64,000 nt of DNA from the NCBI RefSeq assembly GCF_020687545.1, contig NZ_JAJEQX010000006.1, positions 62,001 through 126,000 on the forward strand, written 5' to 3'. The notes below the pieces were generated by a model, which worked only from the letters and a program-made list of their open reading frames with translations, did not search any database and had not been told where the DNA came from. Of this stretch, positions 17,262 through 25,820 are shown one piece after another. Numbering within the stretch: position 1 is the first letter of the stretch; the number at the start of each line of letters is the position of its first letter. The position numbers and the translations under genes were made by a program. The stretch is from Ruminococcus turbiniformis. GTDB taxonomy: Bacteria > Bacillota > Clostridia > Lachnospirales > Lachnospiraceae.

Positions 17262-19130
17262 ATGAAAAAATTAGAAGAACTTCTTGAATGGGGCGGGACA
17301 AAAAGAGATATCGCCTTTCTTGTCATATCAGGCGCGGCTCTCCTTATGAGCATTTTTGATCTCTCCCCGTTTCCTTTTGACATGGCATGGATTGCCATTA
17401 TTCTCTGTGGTATCCCGATTATACTGGAGGCGTTCATCGGTCTTGTGACCGCCTTCGATATCAGGGCAGATGTGCTTGTATCCATCGCCCTTGTCGCCTC
17501 CGTCATTACAGGTGAGGATTTCGCTGCCGGGGAAGTTGCTTTTATTATGCAGCTCGGAGGCCTTCTCGAAGATCTCACTGTCGCGAAGGCGAGAGCCGGC
17601 ATCGAGAAGCTTGTCCATCTCACGCCCCGCACTGCAAGACGTCTCACAGGCGGCTCAGAGGAAGTGATACCGGCTGAAGATGTTAAGATCGGCGATGTTC
17701 TCCGCGTTCTTCCGGGTGAGACAATTCCCGTGGACGGCGTCATTCTCTCCGGAGAGACGTCTGTAAACCAGGCAGTCATGACCGGGGAATCGCTCCCTGT
17801 CGACAAGGCGCCCGGAGACGATGTCTCCAGCGGAACAGTCAACCAGTTTGGCGTCTTTGAGATGAAAGCGGTAAAAGTCGGGGAAGACAGCTCCATCCAG
17901 CGCATGATCCGGCTTGTACAGTCAGCGGATGCGGGAAAGGCTAAAATCGTCGGAATTGCAGACCGGTGGGCAACGTGGATTGTCGTGATCGCCCTCACTG
18001 CAGCAGCTCTGACCTGGCTCATCTCCGGTGAGATCATCCGGGCTGTAACGATCCTCGTTGTCTTCTGTCCCTGCGCGCTTGTTCTTGCCACTCCCACCGC
18101 AGTCATGGCGGCTATCGGAAATGCCACAAAACACGGCTTCCTTGTGCGCGAAGGAGATGCGCTTGAACGTCTCGCCGCGGTAAAGAATATCACGTTTGAC
18201 AAAACCGGAACCCTCACCTGCGGAACCCCGGAAGTGATTGCTGTGGAATCCTTTCTTACAGAAATATCGGACGCAGAACTGTACAGATATGCTGCAGGCG
18301 CAGAACTGCGTTCGGAACATCCGCTCGGGAAAGCCATCGTCCGCTGCTTCAAAGACAAAGCCCCGGCCGCTCCCCCTGATCCTGATGAGTTCCGCATGCT
18401 GCCGGGCCGCGGGGTGAGCGCCATCGTAAATACACGCCAGATCCTTGCCGGAAATCCCGAACTGCTGTCCGAAAACGGGATTGCGCTCCCGGACGCTGTC
18501 CGTCAGAGAGCCAACCTGTACCGCGAGGAAGGATGTACGGTCATCTATCTCTCCGCAGACGGGGAATGCGCCGGATTCCTTGCGCTCTCCGACACACTGA
18601 GGGAAGATGCGGCCGACACGATCGACGGGGTCAAAGCTGCCGGCGTCACGCCTGTCCTTCTGACCGGAGACCACAAAAACGCAGCCGAGCACATCGCAGG
18701 CCTGCTCCACATAGACGAGGTTCACTCCGACTGTCTGCCGGAAGACAAACTGAACTGGATCGACACTTATGAAAAAAAGAAACGGCCTGTATGCATGATC
18801 GGCGACGGCATCAACGACGCACCGGCGCTTAAGAAAGCCTGTGTGGGAATTGCCATGGGAAAAATCGGAAGTGACATTGCCGTAGATGCGGCGGATATTG
18901 CCCTTGTAAACGATGATATAAGAGAGCTCCCCCATCTGCTCCGTCTTGCCCGGAGAATGATGACGACAATCCGCATCAACCTTACCTTTTCCATGACGCT
19001 GAATTTTATCGCCATCATCCTGGCCATCACAGGAATTTTAAATCCTGTCGTGGGTGCGCTCGTCCACAATGCAGGGTCTGTACTCGTAATCGTCAATTCC
19101 GCCCTGCTCCTGAGCTGGAAGAAATCATAA
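17262..19130 (+). CDS. Heavy-metal-translocating P1B-type ATPase
   Basis: 622-residue membrane ATPase. Paired N-terminal helices (about 17-32 and 42-58), the actuator loop with MTGESLPVDK (173-182), the TM4 metal site CPC (269-271) in VFCPCALVLATP, the phosphorylation motif DKTGTLT with Asp313, the SEHPLG motif and GDGINDAPAL. It lacks any N-terminal heavy-metal-associated domain. The last helices carry HNAGSVLVIVNSALLL, unlike the MxxSS of classical copper pumps or the aspartate of zinc pumps, so the metal is uncertain. The neighbouring CsoR repressor points to copper. The start ATG has GGAAAGGGG upstream. Confidence 0.9.
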   Translation: MKKLEELLEWGGTKRDIAFLVISGAALLMSIFDLSPFPFDMAWIAIILCGIPIILEAFIGLVTAFDIRADVLVSIALVASVITGEDFAAGEVAFIMQLGGLLEDLTVAKARAGIEKLVHLTPRTARRLTGGSEEVIPAEDVKIGDVLRVLPGETIPVDGVILSGETSVNQAVMTGESLPVDKAPGDDVSSGTVNQFGVFEMKAVKVGEDSSIQRMIRLVQSADAGKAKIVGIADRWATWIVVIALTAAALTWLISGEIIRAVTILVVFCPCALVLATPTAVMAAIGNATKHGFLVREGDALERLAAVKNITFDKTGTLTCGTPEVIAVESFLTEISDAELYRYAAGAELRSEHPLGKAIVRCFKDKAPAAPPDPDEFRMLPGRGVSAIVNTRQILAGNPELLSENGIALPDAVRQRANLYREEGCTVIYLSADGECAGFLALSDTLREDAADTIDGVKAAGVTPVLLTGDHKNAAEHIAGLLHIDEVHSDCLPEDKLNWIDTYEKKKRPVCMIGDGINDAPALKKACVGIAMGKIGSDIAVDAADIALVNDDIRELPHLLRLARRMMTTIRINLTFSMTLNFIAIILAITGILNPVVGALVHNAGSVLVIVNSALLLSWKKS

Positions 19131-19145
19131 CCGGCGAACCGCTGT

Positions 19146-19601
19146 TTACCAGTATCTCTTCTGGTACTGTGCAGAACCGAAGCCGAGAATCAGTGTGAAC
19201 AGCGGTTCAAAGATCCACAGCCCGATAGCAAATGCAGTTCCCTTCCCGAAACTTTTTGCAAGATTCAGGCTGTAAAAAAGCGCAATCAGGACAGCCGCCG
19301 CCTGGCAGAGCGTGCCGGCCGCAGCGATGATTCCGATGCTGCTGTCCTCCAGCATGTTTCCCGCAAAATAAAAGATCAGATAGAACCAGAACATGTTTGC
19401 CGTCCAGGCAATCCGGTACGATATATAGTCGCTGTAGATCGGGATCACCGACTTCCATCCCGGCTGTCCTGCCTTTATAAACACCATCCATCTTGCAATC
19501 ACGGTGAGCACAAACCAGAGCAGAAGCACGCTCAGGTAAACGATGCTGCCCACTGCGGAAAATACCGCTCCGAATATTGCTCCGATCATTGCTCCAATCA
19601 T
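19146..19601 (-). CDS. DUF5684-like small membrane protein, last gene of the RiPP-like operon
   Basis: 151 residues, almost entirely membrane: helices near residues 4-35, 68-85, 88-110 and 120-140. It contains GQPGWKSVIPIYSDYI and a C-terminal FGKGTAFAIGLWIFEPLFTLILGFG, which I recognise as the DUF5684 pattern of clostridial membrane proteins. Its ATG overlaps the stop of the YkgJ-like gene as ATGA (19598-19601), so it is coupled to the seven-gene operon starting at 23413. It could serve export or immunity, but that is speculation. It converges on the metal ATPase gene, 15 bp apart. Confidence 0.7.
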   Translation of the reverse strand: MIGAMIGAIFGAVFSAVGSIVYLSVLLLWFVLTVIARWMVFIKAGQPGWKSVIPIYSDYISYRIAWTANMFWFYLIFYFAGNMLEDSSIGIIAAAGTLCQAAAVLIALFYSLNLAKSFGKGTAFAIGLWIFEPLFTLILGFGSAQYQKRYW

Positions 19602-20290
19602 ATCTGATTCCCCTCCTCATCCATTCCAAGCTTTTCTCTCACTTCTTTCAGACGTGCGAAAAACACTTCATAAAACGCGTTTTCATCCTGCGCCGGATAT
19701 GCTGTCTCATAAAATCTTCTCAGCACATAGATCGTGAGAACATTTTTCTGCTCGTCCTCCAGACCGCCAAGCCCGTCTTCACAGCCGTTCAGAAAATCAT
19801 GCCAGCTCTGTATATATTCCTCATACGACTTCAGATTCGGAATGCCGAGCCACTTCTTTATCTTCACTTTTCCCCGGTCCTGCTTCCTGCATTCATGGAT
19901 CTGAATAAAATATCGAAATCCCTTTTCCTCATAATATCTGCCGAGAGGGAACAGACGGCACAGCCCCGGTCTGTATCCGTGAACCGAACAGCGCCCCTGC
20001 TCATTTAAAAAGCGGCAGGAATCCCTCTCCTTATCCATCTTCAGATTCGGGAGGATCATGCCGTCCGCAATGCCAAGCTCAATATATCCTTCTGTCATCA
20101 GTGCGGCAAAATCTTTCTTTATCCCTCTCTGAAGACGCCAGATATCCATCGGATCCAGCAGGATGGAGCTTCCCATCCCGCGGCAGCAGGCGGAACATCC
20201 CTCGCAGTCACGGCAGTCAGCCTTCACCATATCGCCGGAAGAATACAGTCTTCCGTCTGAAATCTCATTTAAATCCACATTTCGTTTCAT
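19598..20290 (-). CDS. YkgJ-type cysteine-cluster protein
   Basis: 230 residues with a dense N-terminal cysteine cluster, Cys26, Cys29, Cys32, Cys35 and Cys36 (CRDCEGCSACC), and further cysteines in CRFLNEQGRCSVHGYRPGLCRLFPLG. This is the zinc/iron-chelating YkgJ family signature. The ATG at 20290 overlaps the upstream peptidase stop (ATGA, 20287-20290) and is preferred over an in-frame extension to 20464. Its position in an operon with a radical SAM enzyme may mean that it supplies or guards metal, or acts on the peptide. No role is established. Confidence 0.75.
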   Translation of the reverse strand: MKRNVDLNEISDGRLYSSGDMVKADCRDCEGCSACCRGMGSSILLDPMDIWRLQRGIKKDFAALMTEGYIELGIADGMILPNLKMDKERDSCRFLNEQGRCSVHGYRPGLCRLFPLGRYYEEKGFRYFIQIHECRKQDRGKVKIKKWLGIPNLKSYEEYIQSWHDFLNGCEDGLGGLEDEQKNVLTIYVLRRFYETAYPAQDENAFYEVFFARLKEVREKLGMDEEGNQI

Positions 20291-20769
20291 AACCGTTTTT
20301 TCCTTTCCGAAACCGCCTTCCACCCTGTCCGCATGATCTTCAGAAGAATCCCCCTCACCGGAAAGAGTGCCATCCAGAACCGGAAGATCTGTTTCCACAC
20401 CGCACTGCCGCAGTCGATCTCCTTTCCGTTCCGGATCAGCTTCACAGCGCGCGCCCTCACGCAACTTCTCGGAAACCAGCCGTCATAGTGACAGTTTCCG
20501 TCTCCCGCTGTCTGAAACTTCTCCGCCGTGATCCCGGTGATCCTGTGGAGCACATAGTTTCCGATGGCTGTTCTGAACAGGATAATATCGCCTCTTTTCA
20601 GGCTCTCCGGAGCGCACGCTTCAATCACGGCCTGATCGCGGCCGTGGCAGAGAAACGGCCACATGCTCATGCCGGTCACAGTAAAAACTGCCTGCCGTCC
20701 TTCGGCAAGCAGCTCTTCCACTGCAGAAAAGAGATTCTCCGAAGAAATCCACTGTTTCTCTTCTCTCAA
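20287..20769 (-). CDS. S24/S26-family peptidase (signal-peptidase-like), putative leader peptidase
   Basis: 160 residues. It has GMSMWP with candidate nucleophile Ser35 and GDIILFR...YVLHRI with His75 where classical bacterial signal peptidases have a lysine, so it resembles the Ser-His SipW/Sec11 type. A hydrophobic stretch near 128-145 (FRFWMALFPVRGILLKIM) may anchor it. The start is TTG at 20769, immediately after the kinase stop, with GGAGGAG upstream. In this operon the most economical role is cutting the leader or follower from the modified precursor. That is inference from context. Confidence 0.75.
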   Translation of the reverse strand: MREEKQWISSENLFSAVEELLAEGRQAVFTVTGMSMWPFLCHGRDQAVIEACAPESLKRGDIILFRTAIGNYVLHRITGITAEKFQTAGDGNCHYDGWFPRSCVRARAVKLIRNGKEIDCGSAVWKQIFRFWMALFPVRGILLKIMRTGWKAVSERKKRL

Positions 20770-21660
20770 CTAAATCTCCTCCAATGCTCTTTCCAGCACT
20801 TCCACAGCCTCCTCATCCGGCCTGCATCTCAATCTTAAGACCGGTATTTCACCTGCAAAACCGCTGAGCAGATCCAGCATTCTCTCCGTCCGTCCCGCGT
20901 CCCAGGCCGGGCACTGTACACCGGAAAGAAGAGAAATCAGCGCCTCTTCTGCTCCAACCCGGCAGACTTCATTTTCCTCTCCCCGCTCAAGCTGAACAAA
21001 CGCCCTGATCTGCACACTTCTGTTTATCTGTTCGCCGCTTGTTCCTGACCAGGGAAGCCCGTACCCGGTCCATCTTCCTTCCGTCTTTCTGCAGGATGCC
21101 CGGTCGCCGTTTAATATCAGCGCCTGCCTGCAGTCCCGCCACAACCGGGCATGTGTAGTCTTCCCCGTCCCCGAGGCGGCTGAGAGAATAAAGCCGCACC
21201 CGCGGTGCTCCACAAGCGCTCCGTGAAAAGTGAGCACTCCGCCGCTCAACGCGCAGGCAGGAAAAAGGTGCGTCAGATATTCAAACGCCATCTGCCCCGA
21301 ACTCTTCGTGCAGTCTGACAGCAGCGCAATCTCATCCCACGCAGGACTTACGGAAAACGAAAGAAGACTCTCCCCGTTCTTCCTCCTTACATAGCGCCAG
21401 AGTGTACCATCGTCCTCTCTGCGGAACACCTGCCGGAGAAAAAATCCGTCCTGCACGCAGGACAGCTGTTCTCCTGCAGTATGCACGTTCTCCGCAGGGC
21501 GGTTCAGAAAGGTAAGTGCGTACGACGCATAAGGGGGCCTTTCATCCGGAATAAGATAAGGATCCAGCTTCCACTGCCAGCTGTCGCAGAAAGTACTGGA
21601 TCCGAAGTTTTCAAATCTGCATTTCAGTCCTGCAAAGGACACCGTACATGAGGCAGCCAT
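20770..21660 (-). CDS. HprK-like kinase / PEP carboxykinase-fold protein
   Basis: 296 residues with a P-loop SGTGKTT at 163-169 inside ILSAASGTGKTTHARLW and the preceding FHGALVEHRG, the arrangement of HPr kinase-like proteins found in peptide-modification clusters such as the ScmC group. The N-terminal 130 residues are a separate domain with no motif I know. It starts three bases after the precursor gene. HprK-like enzymes in lasso-peptide clusters phosphorylate the precursor, so phosphorylation of a Ser or Thr in the 21664 peptide is a reasonable hypothesis. The protein also differs from true HPr kinase by lacking its C-terminal signature. Confidence 0.7.
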   Translation of the reverse strand: MAASCTVSFAGLKCRFENFGSSTFCDSWQWKLDPYLIPDERPPYASYALTFLNRPAENVHTAGEQLSCVQDGFFLRQVFRREDDGTLWRYVRRKNGESLLSFSVSPAWDEIALLSDCTKSSGQMAFEYLTHLFPACALSGGVLTFHGALVEHRGCGFILSAASGTGKTTHARLWRDCRQALILNGDRASCRKTEGRWTGYGLPWSGTSGEQINRSVQIRAFVQLERGEENEVCRVGAEEALISLLSGVQCPAWDAGRTERMLDLLSGFAGEIPVLRLRCRPDEEAVEVLERALEEI

Positions 21661-21663
21661 CCG

Positions 21664-21999
21664 TTATGACCAGTCCCCGGGGCCGCCTTCGATGACTGTC
21701 GTCCCTTCTCCCCGGAACGGGTTGCCGCTCTCTCCGCCCGCCGACTCAAGAATGCCGGTCAGCTGGGAGATCTGATCCGCCGTGGCAGGAGACTGATTCC
21801 CCAGACCGTCGTAATAGGTGACGTTAATCATATTCAGTGTGCAGGACCCCGCCGCGATCTGGAACGAGCAGTAGCCCTGTCCCGGCAGATCACAGTAGAG
21901 CACTGTTCCTGTGCCGTGATGTCCCCAGCATGTGTTCGCTACCTGCTCCTCATTTCTCATTGTCACGAATGTCATTGTCGGTTTCTCATATTTTTTCAC
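21664..21999 (-). CDS. Putative RiPP precursor peptide with four cysteines
   Basis: 111 residues from GTG at 21999, which overlaps the radical SAM stop as GTGA and has AAGGAGGG upstream. It starts VKKYEKPTMTF, the KxYxKP-type leader seen on small clostridial peptides beside PqqD-like proteins. Cysteines are at 24, 36, 44 and 53, spaced 12, 8 and 9 apart in a Gly-rich stretch (CWGHHGTGTVLYC, then CSFQIAAGSC). The C-terminal half is acidic and Gly/Ser-rich, ending EGGPGDWS, which could be a follower or spacer. It lies between the maturase and the kinase, the expected place for a substrate. No homologue can be confirmed here. Confidence 0.65.
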   Translation of the reverse strand: MKKYEKPTMTFVTMRNEEQVANTCWGHHGTGTVLYCDLPGQGYCSFQIAAGSCTLNMINVTYYDGLGNQSPATADQISQLTGILESAGGESGNPFRGEGTTVIEGGPGDWS

Positions 22000-23114
22000 T
22001 GTTTTCTTTCCCTCCTTAACAGTCTGGCCACTGCTTTTGTATCCCGGCAGACATATTCCGGGCAGCCTCCCGGATCGCCTGTCTCGGCATACCTGGACGC
22101 ACAGCAGCAATTGCATATATTCCGGTCTTCACATGTACCGCATTTTTCATTCATCTTGGGAAGTCTAACACCGGCAGGAAAGTCCCTCCACGCTTCGGAA
22201 AACCCTTTCGCGAGTACGTCCTGGGAAAAAAGTCCCATCATCTGACAGCCCAAAAGCTGTCCGTCCCAGGAGATCGTGTAGCTCTGCATTCCCGCGTCGC
22301 ATCCGAACAGAGAAACACGGGGATTCCGTGCTTTTTCCTGAGGACTTTCCTGATAGACGGCCCTCAGATTCTTCTCGTCAAAGGACTCTCCGACCTGCTC
22401 TCTGATTCTGCGGATTCCTCTGTGAAACGCAAGCTTTACATTTTCTTCCGGGGCAAGCCTGTGCGAACGCACATCCGCGCAGCCTCCGCGCACCGACTGA
22501 GTGATGATCCTTGTCTGTACTACATTATATCCGATTCCGAATTCTTTTTCCACTAATTTACAGATATTATCGAAATCCGAATAATTTTCCCTGATGATCG
22601 TTGTCCGGAATTCCATTGCCGAGGGAAGCTCTGCAAGGCGTCTGGCACCTTCCAGCACTCTCTGAAATGCATCCCCGTTTCCGCACACTTTCCTGTAAGT
22701 TTCCGGACTGGCTCCGTAGATCGTCACGCCGATTCTGTGGGGCGGATATTTTTTCAGAGTCCGCATCACACGGTCTGTCACAAGAGAAGCGTTTGTGTAG
22801 AGTGTAATCAGAAATCCCTGCCGGTATATGCCCTCCCATATCTCGCAGAAATCCGGGCGCAGCATCGGCTCTCCGCCGGTGATCAGAAGGCTTAACGTTC
22901 CCGCGTCCGCTGCCTGCTCCGCCATGTCGATCCACTGTTCCGCGCTCAGCTCTCTCCGGATGATCTCTTCGTTTTCCGAATCATCGTGCCGGAACAGGCA
23001 CATTTTGCAGTGAAGGTTGCACCGCACCGTCAGTTCAAACGTCCCGTCCACAGGGCAGCGCTGCGGCATCTCGCTGAGAATGGCCGGATGCTCCTTTCCG
23101 GTCAACGCGCTCAT
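21996..23114 (-). CDS. Radical SAM/SPASM peptide maturase
   Basis: 372 residues. The radical SAM motif is CNLHCKMC (Cys32, Cys36, Cys39), followed by ITGGEPMLRPD. The C-terminal SPASM region has cysteines in FGCDAGMQ, LLGCQMMG and a dense CGTCEDRNICNCCC run (about 325-338) plus Cys351 and Cys356, enough for two auxiliary iron-sulfur clusters. Such enzymes install thioether or C-C bonds in peptides, here presumably in the peptide encoded directly downstream. Its ATG overlaps the PqqD-like stop codon (23111-23114), and GGAGG precedes it. The type of bond cannot be read from the sequence. Confidence 0.85.
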   Translation of the reverse strand: MSALTGKEHPAILSEMPQRCPVDGTFELTVRCNLHCKMCLFRHDDSENEEIIRRELSAEQWIDMAEQAADAGTLSLLITGGEPMLRPDFCEIWEGIYRQGFLITLYTNASLVTDRVMRTLKKYPPHRIGVTIYGASPETYRKVCGNGDAFQRVLEGARRLAELPSAMEFRTTIIRENYSDFDNICKLVEKEFGIGYNVVQTRIITQSVRGGCADVRSHRLAPEENVKLAFHRGIRRIREQVGESFDEKNLRAVYQESPQEKARNPRVSLFGCDAGMQSYTISWDGQLLGCQMMGLFSQDVLAKGFSEAWRDFPAGVRLPKMNEKCGTCEDRNICNCCCASRYAETGDPGGCPEYVCRDTKAVARLLRRERKQ

Positions 23115-23413
23115 CGCTCTTCCTCCCGCTTTACGATAACCATACCGTTTTCCACAAGCTCTCTTAAAAAGCTCTCCGCATCCTCTTCCGCCTCTTTTTC
23201 AGGAAGCCCGTAGTTCTCCGTCAGAGTCCGGGCCAGCTCCTCCCTTGTGCACGGCGAGGAGAGCTTTTCCCAAAGGCAGAGCGCGCTCTCATTGATCCGG
23301 ATATACCCATTGAAATTTGCGATATTTCCGCCGATCGAAATGAGAACTTCCTGTCCTGCCACAGTCCTGTGTATGTAGTTTTCTTTTCGCTGAAATGTCT
23401 CTGTATGATTCAT
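23111..23413 (-). CDS. PqqD-like protein (RiPP recognition element)
   Basis: 100 residues with the PqqD winged-helix pattern: strands IHRTVAGQEVLISIGG, then NGYIRINESALCLWEKL, then ELARTLTENYGLPEKEAEEDAESFL in pieces and a final LVENGMVIV. Such domains bind the leader of a precursor and present it to the radical SAM enzyme. ATG at 23413 is chosen because the family match begins there; the frame extends to 23479, but this would run into a terminator hairpin. First gene of the seven-gene operon. No promoter is visible in the 69 bp before it. Confidence 0.8.
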   Translation of the reverse strand: MNHTETFQRKENYIHRTVAGQEVLISIGGNIANFNGYIRINESALCLWEKLSSPCTREELARTLTENYGLPEKEAEEDAESFLRELVENGMVIVKREEER

Positions 23414-23429
23414 CTTTTCCCGCTTTCCC

Positions 23430-23476
23430 AAAAACACCGGTACACGGGAGTGCAAAACCGCACTCCTGCGCACCGG
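23430..23476 (-). terminator. Terminator of galE, directly before the RiPP-like operon
   Basis: On the minus strand an outer stem CCGGT/ACCGG (23072-type arms at 23472-23476 and 23437-23441) encloses GGAGTGC/GCACTCC (23047-type arms at 23460-23466 and 23447-23453), followed by GTGTTTTT. It lies between the galE stop and the PqqD-like start, so readthrough here could feed the downstream operon. Confidence 0.75.
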
Positions 23477-23482
23477 CACAGT

Positions 23483-24499
23483 TTAGTCATTATATCCGTT
23501 CGGGTTCTGGCTCTGCCATCTCCATGCGTCCTCGCACATCTCTGCCAGTCCTCTCTCAGCCACCCAGTGAAGCTCTTCCTTCGCCTTTGTTGCATCGCAG
23601 TAGCATGTCGCAATGTCACCGGCGCGGCGCGGCTTGATCTCGTAGGGGATCTCCTTACCGCATGCCTTCTCGAACGCCTTCACCATGTCGAGTACGGAAT
23701 AGCCGTTTCCTGTTCCCAGATTGTAAATGGATACGCCCGCCTTTTCTTTCAGCTTCTCCACGGCGCGCACATGTCCGACAGCAAGGTCAACCACATGGAT
23801 GTAATCGCGAACCCCGGTTCCGTCCGGCGTGTCGTAATCGTTTCCGAACACGCCCAGGCGCTCAAGCTTGCCGATGGCTACCTGTGTGATGTACGGCATC
23901 AGGTTGTTCGGGATTCCCTTCGGATCCTCACCGATCAGGCCGCTCTTGTGGGCTCCGATCGGATTGAAGTAGCGAAGCAGCACCACATTCCACTCCGGGT
24001 CCGCCGTGTGAAGATCTGTAAGGATCTGCTCCAGCATCCACTTTGTCCATCCGTACGGGTTCGTACACGTCCCTTTCGGACACTCCTCTGTGATCGGGAT
24101 AAACGCCGGATCCCCGTATACGGTTGCAGAGGAGCTGAAGATGATGTTCTTCACACCGTGGTTTCTCATCACGTCGCAGAGATTGATCGTTCCTCCGATA
24201 TTATTCTCGTAATATTCCAGAGGCTTGTGTACAGATTCGCCGACCGCCTTGAGTCCTGCGAAGTGAATGACAGCCTCCACATCCTCTTTGTCAAACACTT
24301 CGCTTAACGCCTCTCTGTCACGGATGTCAACTTTGTAGAATCTCAGGTCCTTTCCGGTGATCTCCTTCACCCGCTCCAGTGATTTCTCGGATGCGTTATA
24401 GAGATTGTCCACGACTGCCACGTCATATCCCGCATTTAATAGCTCCACGCATGTATGGCTGCCGATGAACCCGGCTCCGCCTGTTACTAAAACTGACAT
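23483..24499 (-). CDS. galE: UDP-glucose 4-epimerase
   Basis: Short-chain dehydrogenase-type epimerase that interconverts UDP-glucose and UDP-galactose with bound NAD. 338 residues from ATG at 24499, which has AAGGAGG upstream; the extension to 24547 is discarded. The Rossmann GGAGFIGS is at 7-14, and catalytic segments [10 protein letters not shown] and [12 protein letters not shown] show the Ser/Tyr/Lys set. It completes the Leloir pathway with galK-galT at 13989-16722, although it is 7 kb away and on the other strand. A -10 TATAAT lies at 24553-24548. It is downstream of a nucleotidyltransferase gene. Confidence 0.96.
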   Translation of the reverse strand: MSVLVTGGAGFIGSHTCVELLNAGYDVAVVDNLYNASEKSLERVKEITGKDLRFYKVDIRDREALSEVFDKEDVEAVIHFAGLKAVGESVHKPLEYYENNIGGTINLCDVMRNHGVKNIIFSSSATVYGDPAFIPITEECPKGTCTNPYGWTKWMLEQILTDLHTADPEWNVVLLRYFNPIGAHKSGLIGEDPKGIPNNLMPYITQVAIGKLERLGVFGNDYDTPDGTGVRDYIHVVDLAVGHVRAVEKLKEKAGVSIYNLGTGNGYSVLDMVKAFEKACGKEIPYEIKPRRAGDIATCYCDATKAKEELHWVAERGLAEMCEDAWRWQSQNPNGYND

Positions 24500-24621
24500 A
24501 TGAAATTCCTCCTTAAAATGAAAGCTGTCTTTTTCGTTTCTGTGCACATTATAGCACCCGGCGGCTCAAATAGCTTTATACTTTTCACTCATATTTTAGT
24601 AAAAATGTTGCATGCCAGCTA

Positions 24622-25542
24622 CTATTCCCACAGCTTCTGCGGATAAACTCCTTCCTCTTTTAATGACTGAACCGCAGCCACAACGACCGGCTTGTCTTCT
24701 TTGTATGTCACGCCGTACCACTTGTCCTCGGATTCGAGCACTCTTACGGCTGCACGGTCTTCTGAGAGCAGATCGCTTACCACCGCCGGAAGATAATATT
24801 CGCACTTCATCGGGTTTTCTTTGATTCCCTTCTCAAGGAACGCCGGGAATCCCGCCCTGATCTCATCCAGCATGCTGCGGGTGAATCCCCACATGTTCAT
24901 GGACACAAGCGTCTCGCCGTCGATAGGAGTCCATGTGCTGCCTCCGTCCTCGGAGTAGGCGATTCCGCCGTCTCTCTTTTCGATCCGCGTGCGCTCTGTC
25001 ACGCTTACAAGCTCCCGGTCCGCATTCAGCTCGCAGATTCCTCTGGAGACATACCCGTTGTCCGTCACTGTATTTTTCAGACGGTAGCCCACCATCGTAT
25101 AGCGGTATTTGTCATCGTCCTCGTGTGTGGTCAGATACTCGTAGATCGCCTCGAATGCGTGGCGTCCGTAGTAATCATCCGCGTTGATCACCGCGAAAGG
25201 CCCGTCGATCTCATCGATGGCACTCAAGACGGCATGCGCGGTTCCCCACGGTTTCACACGTCCCTCCGGCACTTCAAACCCGTCCGGAATATTGCTGATA
25301 TCCTGGTACACATATGCGACTTCCATCACTTTCTCGATCCGGTTTCCGACAGCCTCCTTAAAGTCCGCCTCGTTTTCTTTCTTGATGATAAATACGACTT
25401 TCTCAAATCCTGCGCGTTTCGCATCATAGATTGAAAAGTCCATAATAATATGTCCCTCGCTGTCCACGGGATCGATCTGTTTGAGTCCCCCGTAGCGGCT
25501 TCCCATTCCTGCTGCCATAATGACCAAAGCCGGTTTCTTCAT
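24622..25542 (-). CDS. Sugar-phosphate nucleotidyltransferase family protein
   Basis: 306 residues of the NTP_transferase fold. The nucleotide-binding signature MAAGMGSRYGGLKQ is at 9-22, and the metal-binding INADDYYG follows at about 120. It probably makes a UDP- or dTDP-sugar or a related activated alcohol, and it sits before galE on the same strand, which fits nucleotide-sugar supply. It lacks the length and C-terminal motifs of GalU, so the sugar is left open. The ATG at 25542 has AGGAGGAG upstream. Confidence 0.82.
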   Translation of the reverse strand: MKKPALVIMAAGMGSRYGGLKQIDPVDSEGHIIMDFSIYDAKRAGFEKVVFIIKKENEADFKEAVGNRIEKVMEVAYVYQDISNIPDGFEVPEGRVKPWGTAHAVLSAIDEIDGPFAVINADDYYGRHAFEAIYEYLTTHEDDDKYRYTMVGYRLKNTVTDNGYVSRGICELNADRELVSVTERTRIEKRDGGIAYSEDGGSTWTPIDGETLVSMNMWGFTRSMLDEIRAGFPAFLEKGIKENPMKCEYYLPAVVSDLLSEDRAAVRVLESEDKWYGVTYKEDKPVVVAAVQSLKEEGVYPQKLWE

Positions 25543-25699
25543 GATTCTCTCTCCTCCTGTGAATCCTTCTTTTTCCGTACGGCATGTATCCCTGTTTTCA
25601 AACAGCGGATTTTCACACCGGTGCTCTTATTGTAAGATAAACAAAGTGAATTGTAAAGAAGAGTCTCCTCGTTTTCCGCTCCGCCGTCTCACTTCATAC

Positions 25700-25728
25700 T
25701 TGAAAAAAAGAATAAAAAATAGTATAAA
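25700..25728 (+). promoter_or_regulatory. Promoter of the DUF368 gene
   Basis: TTGAAA (25700-25705) and TATAAA (25723-25728) are separated by 17 bp of A-rich sequence, about 90 bp before the coding start. No dyad is seen. Confidence 0.55.
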
Positions 25729-25820
25729 TAATATGTTTGAGATAACGGGATTTTCAAATATGAAAATTCACTGCTGAAAAAGGAAAGCAAAAACAACTGT
25801 ATGAAAGGATATCTGAACAT

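Noticed and set aside
17243-18424. A 393-codon open frame on the minus strand opposite the metal ATPase
   Set aside because: It is the shadow of a clear P1B ATPase. Its Ser/Arg-rich composition is typical of antisense translation.
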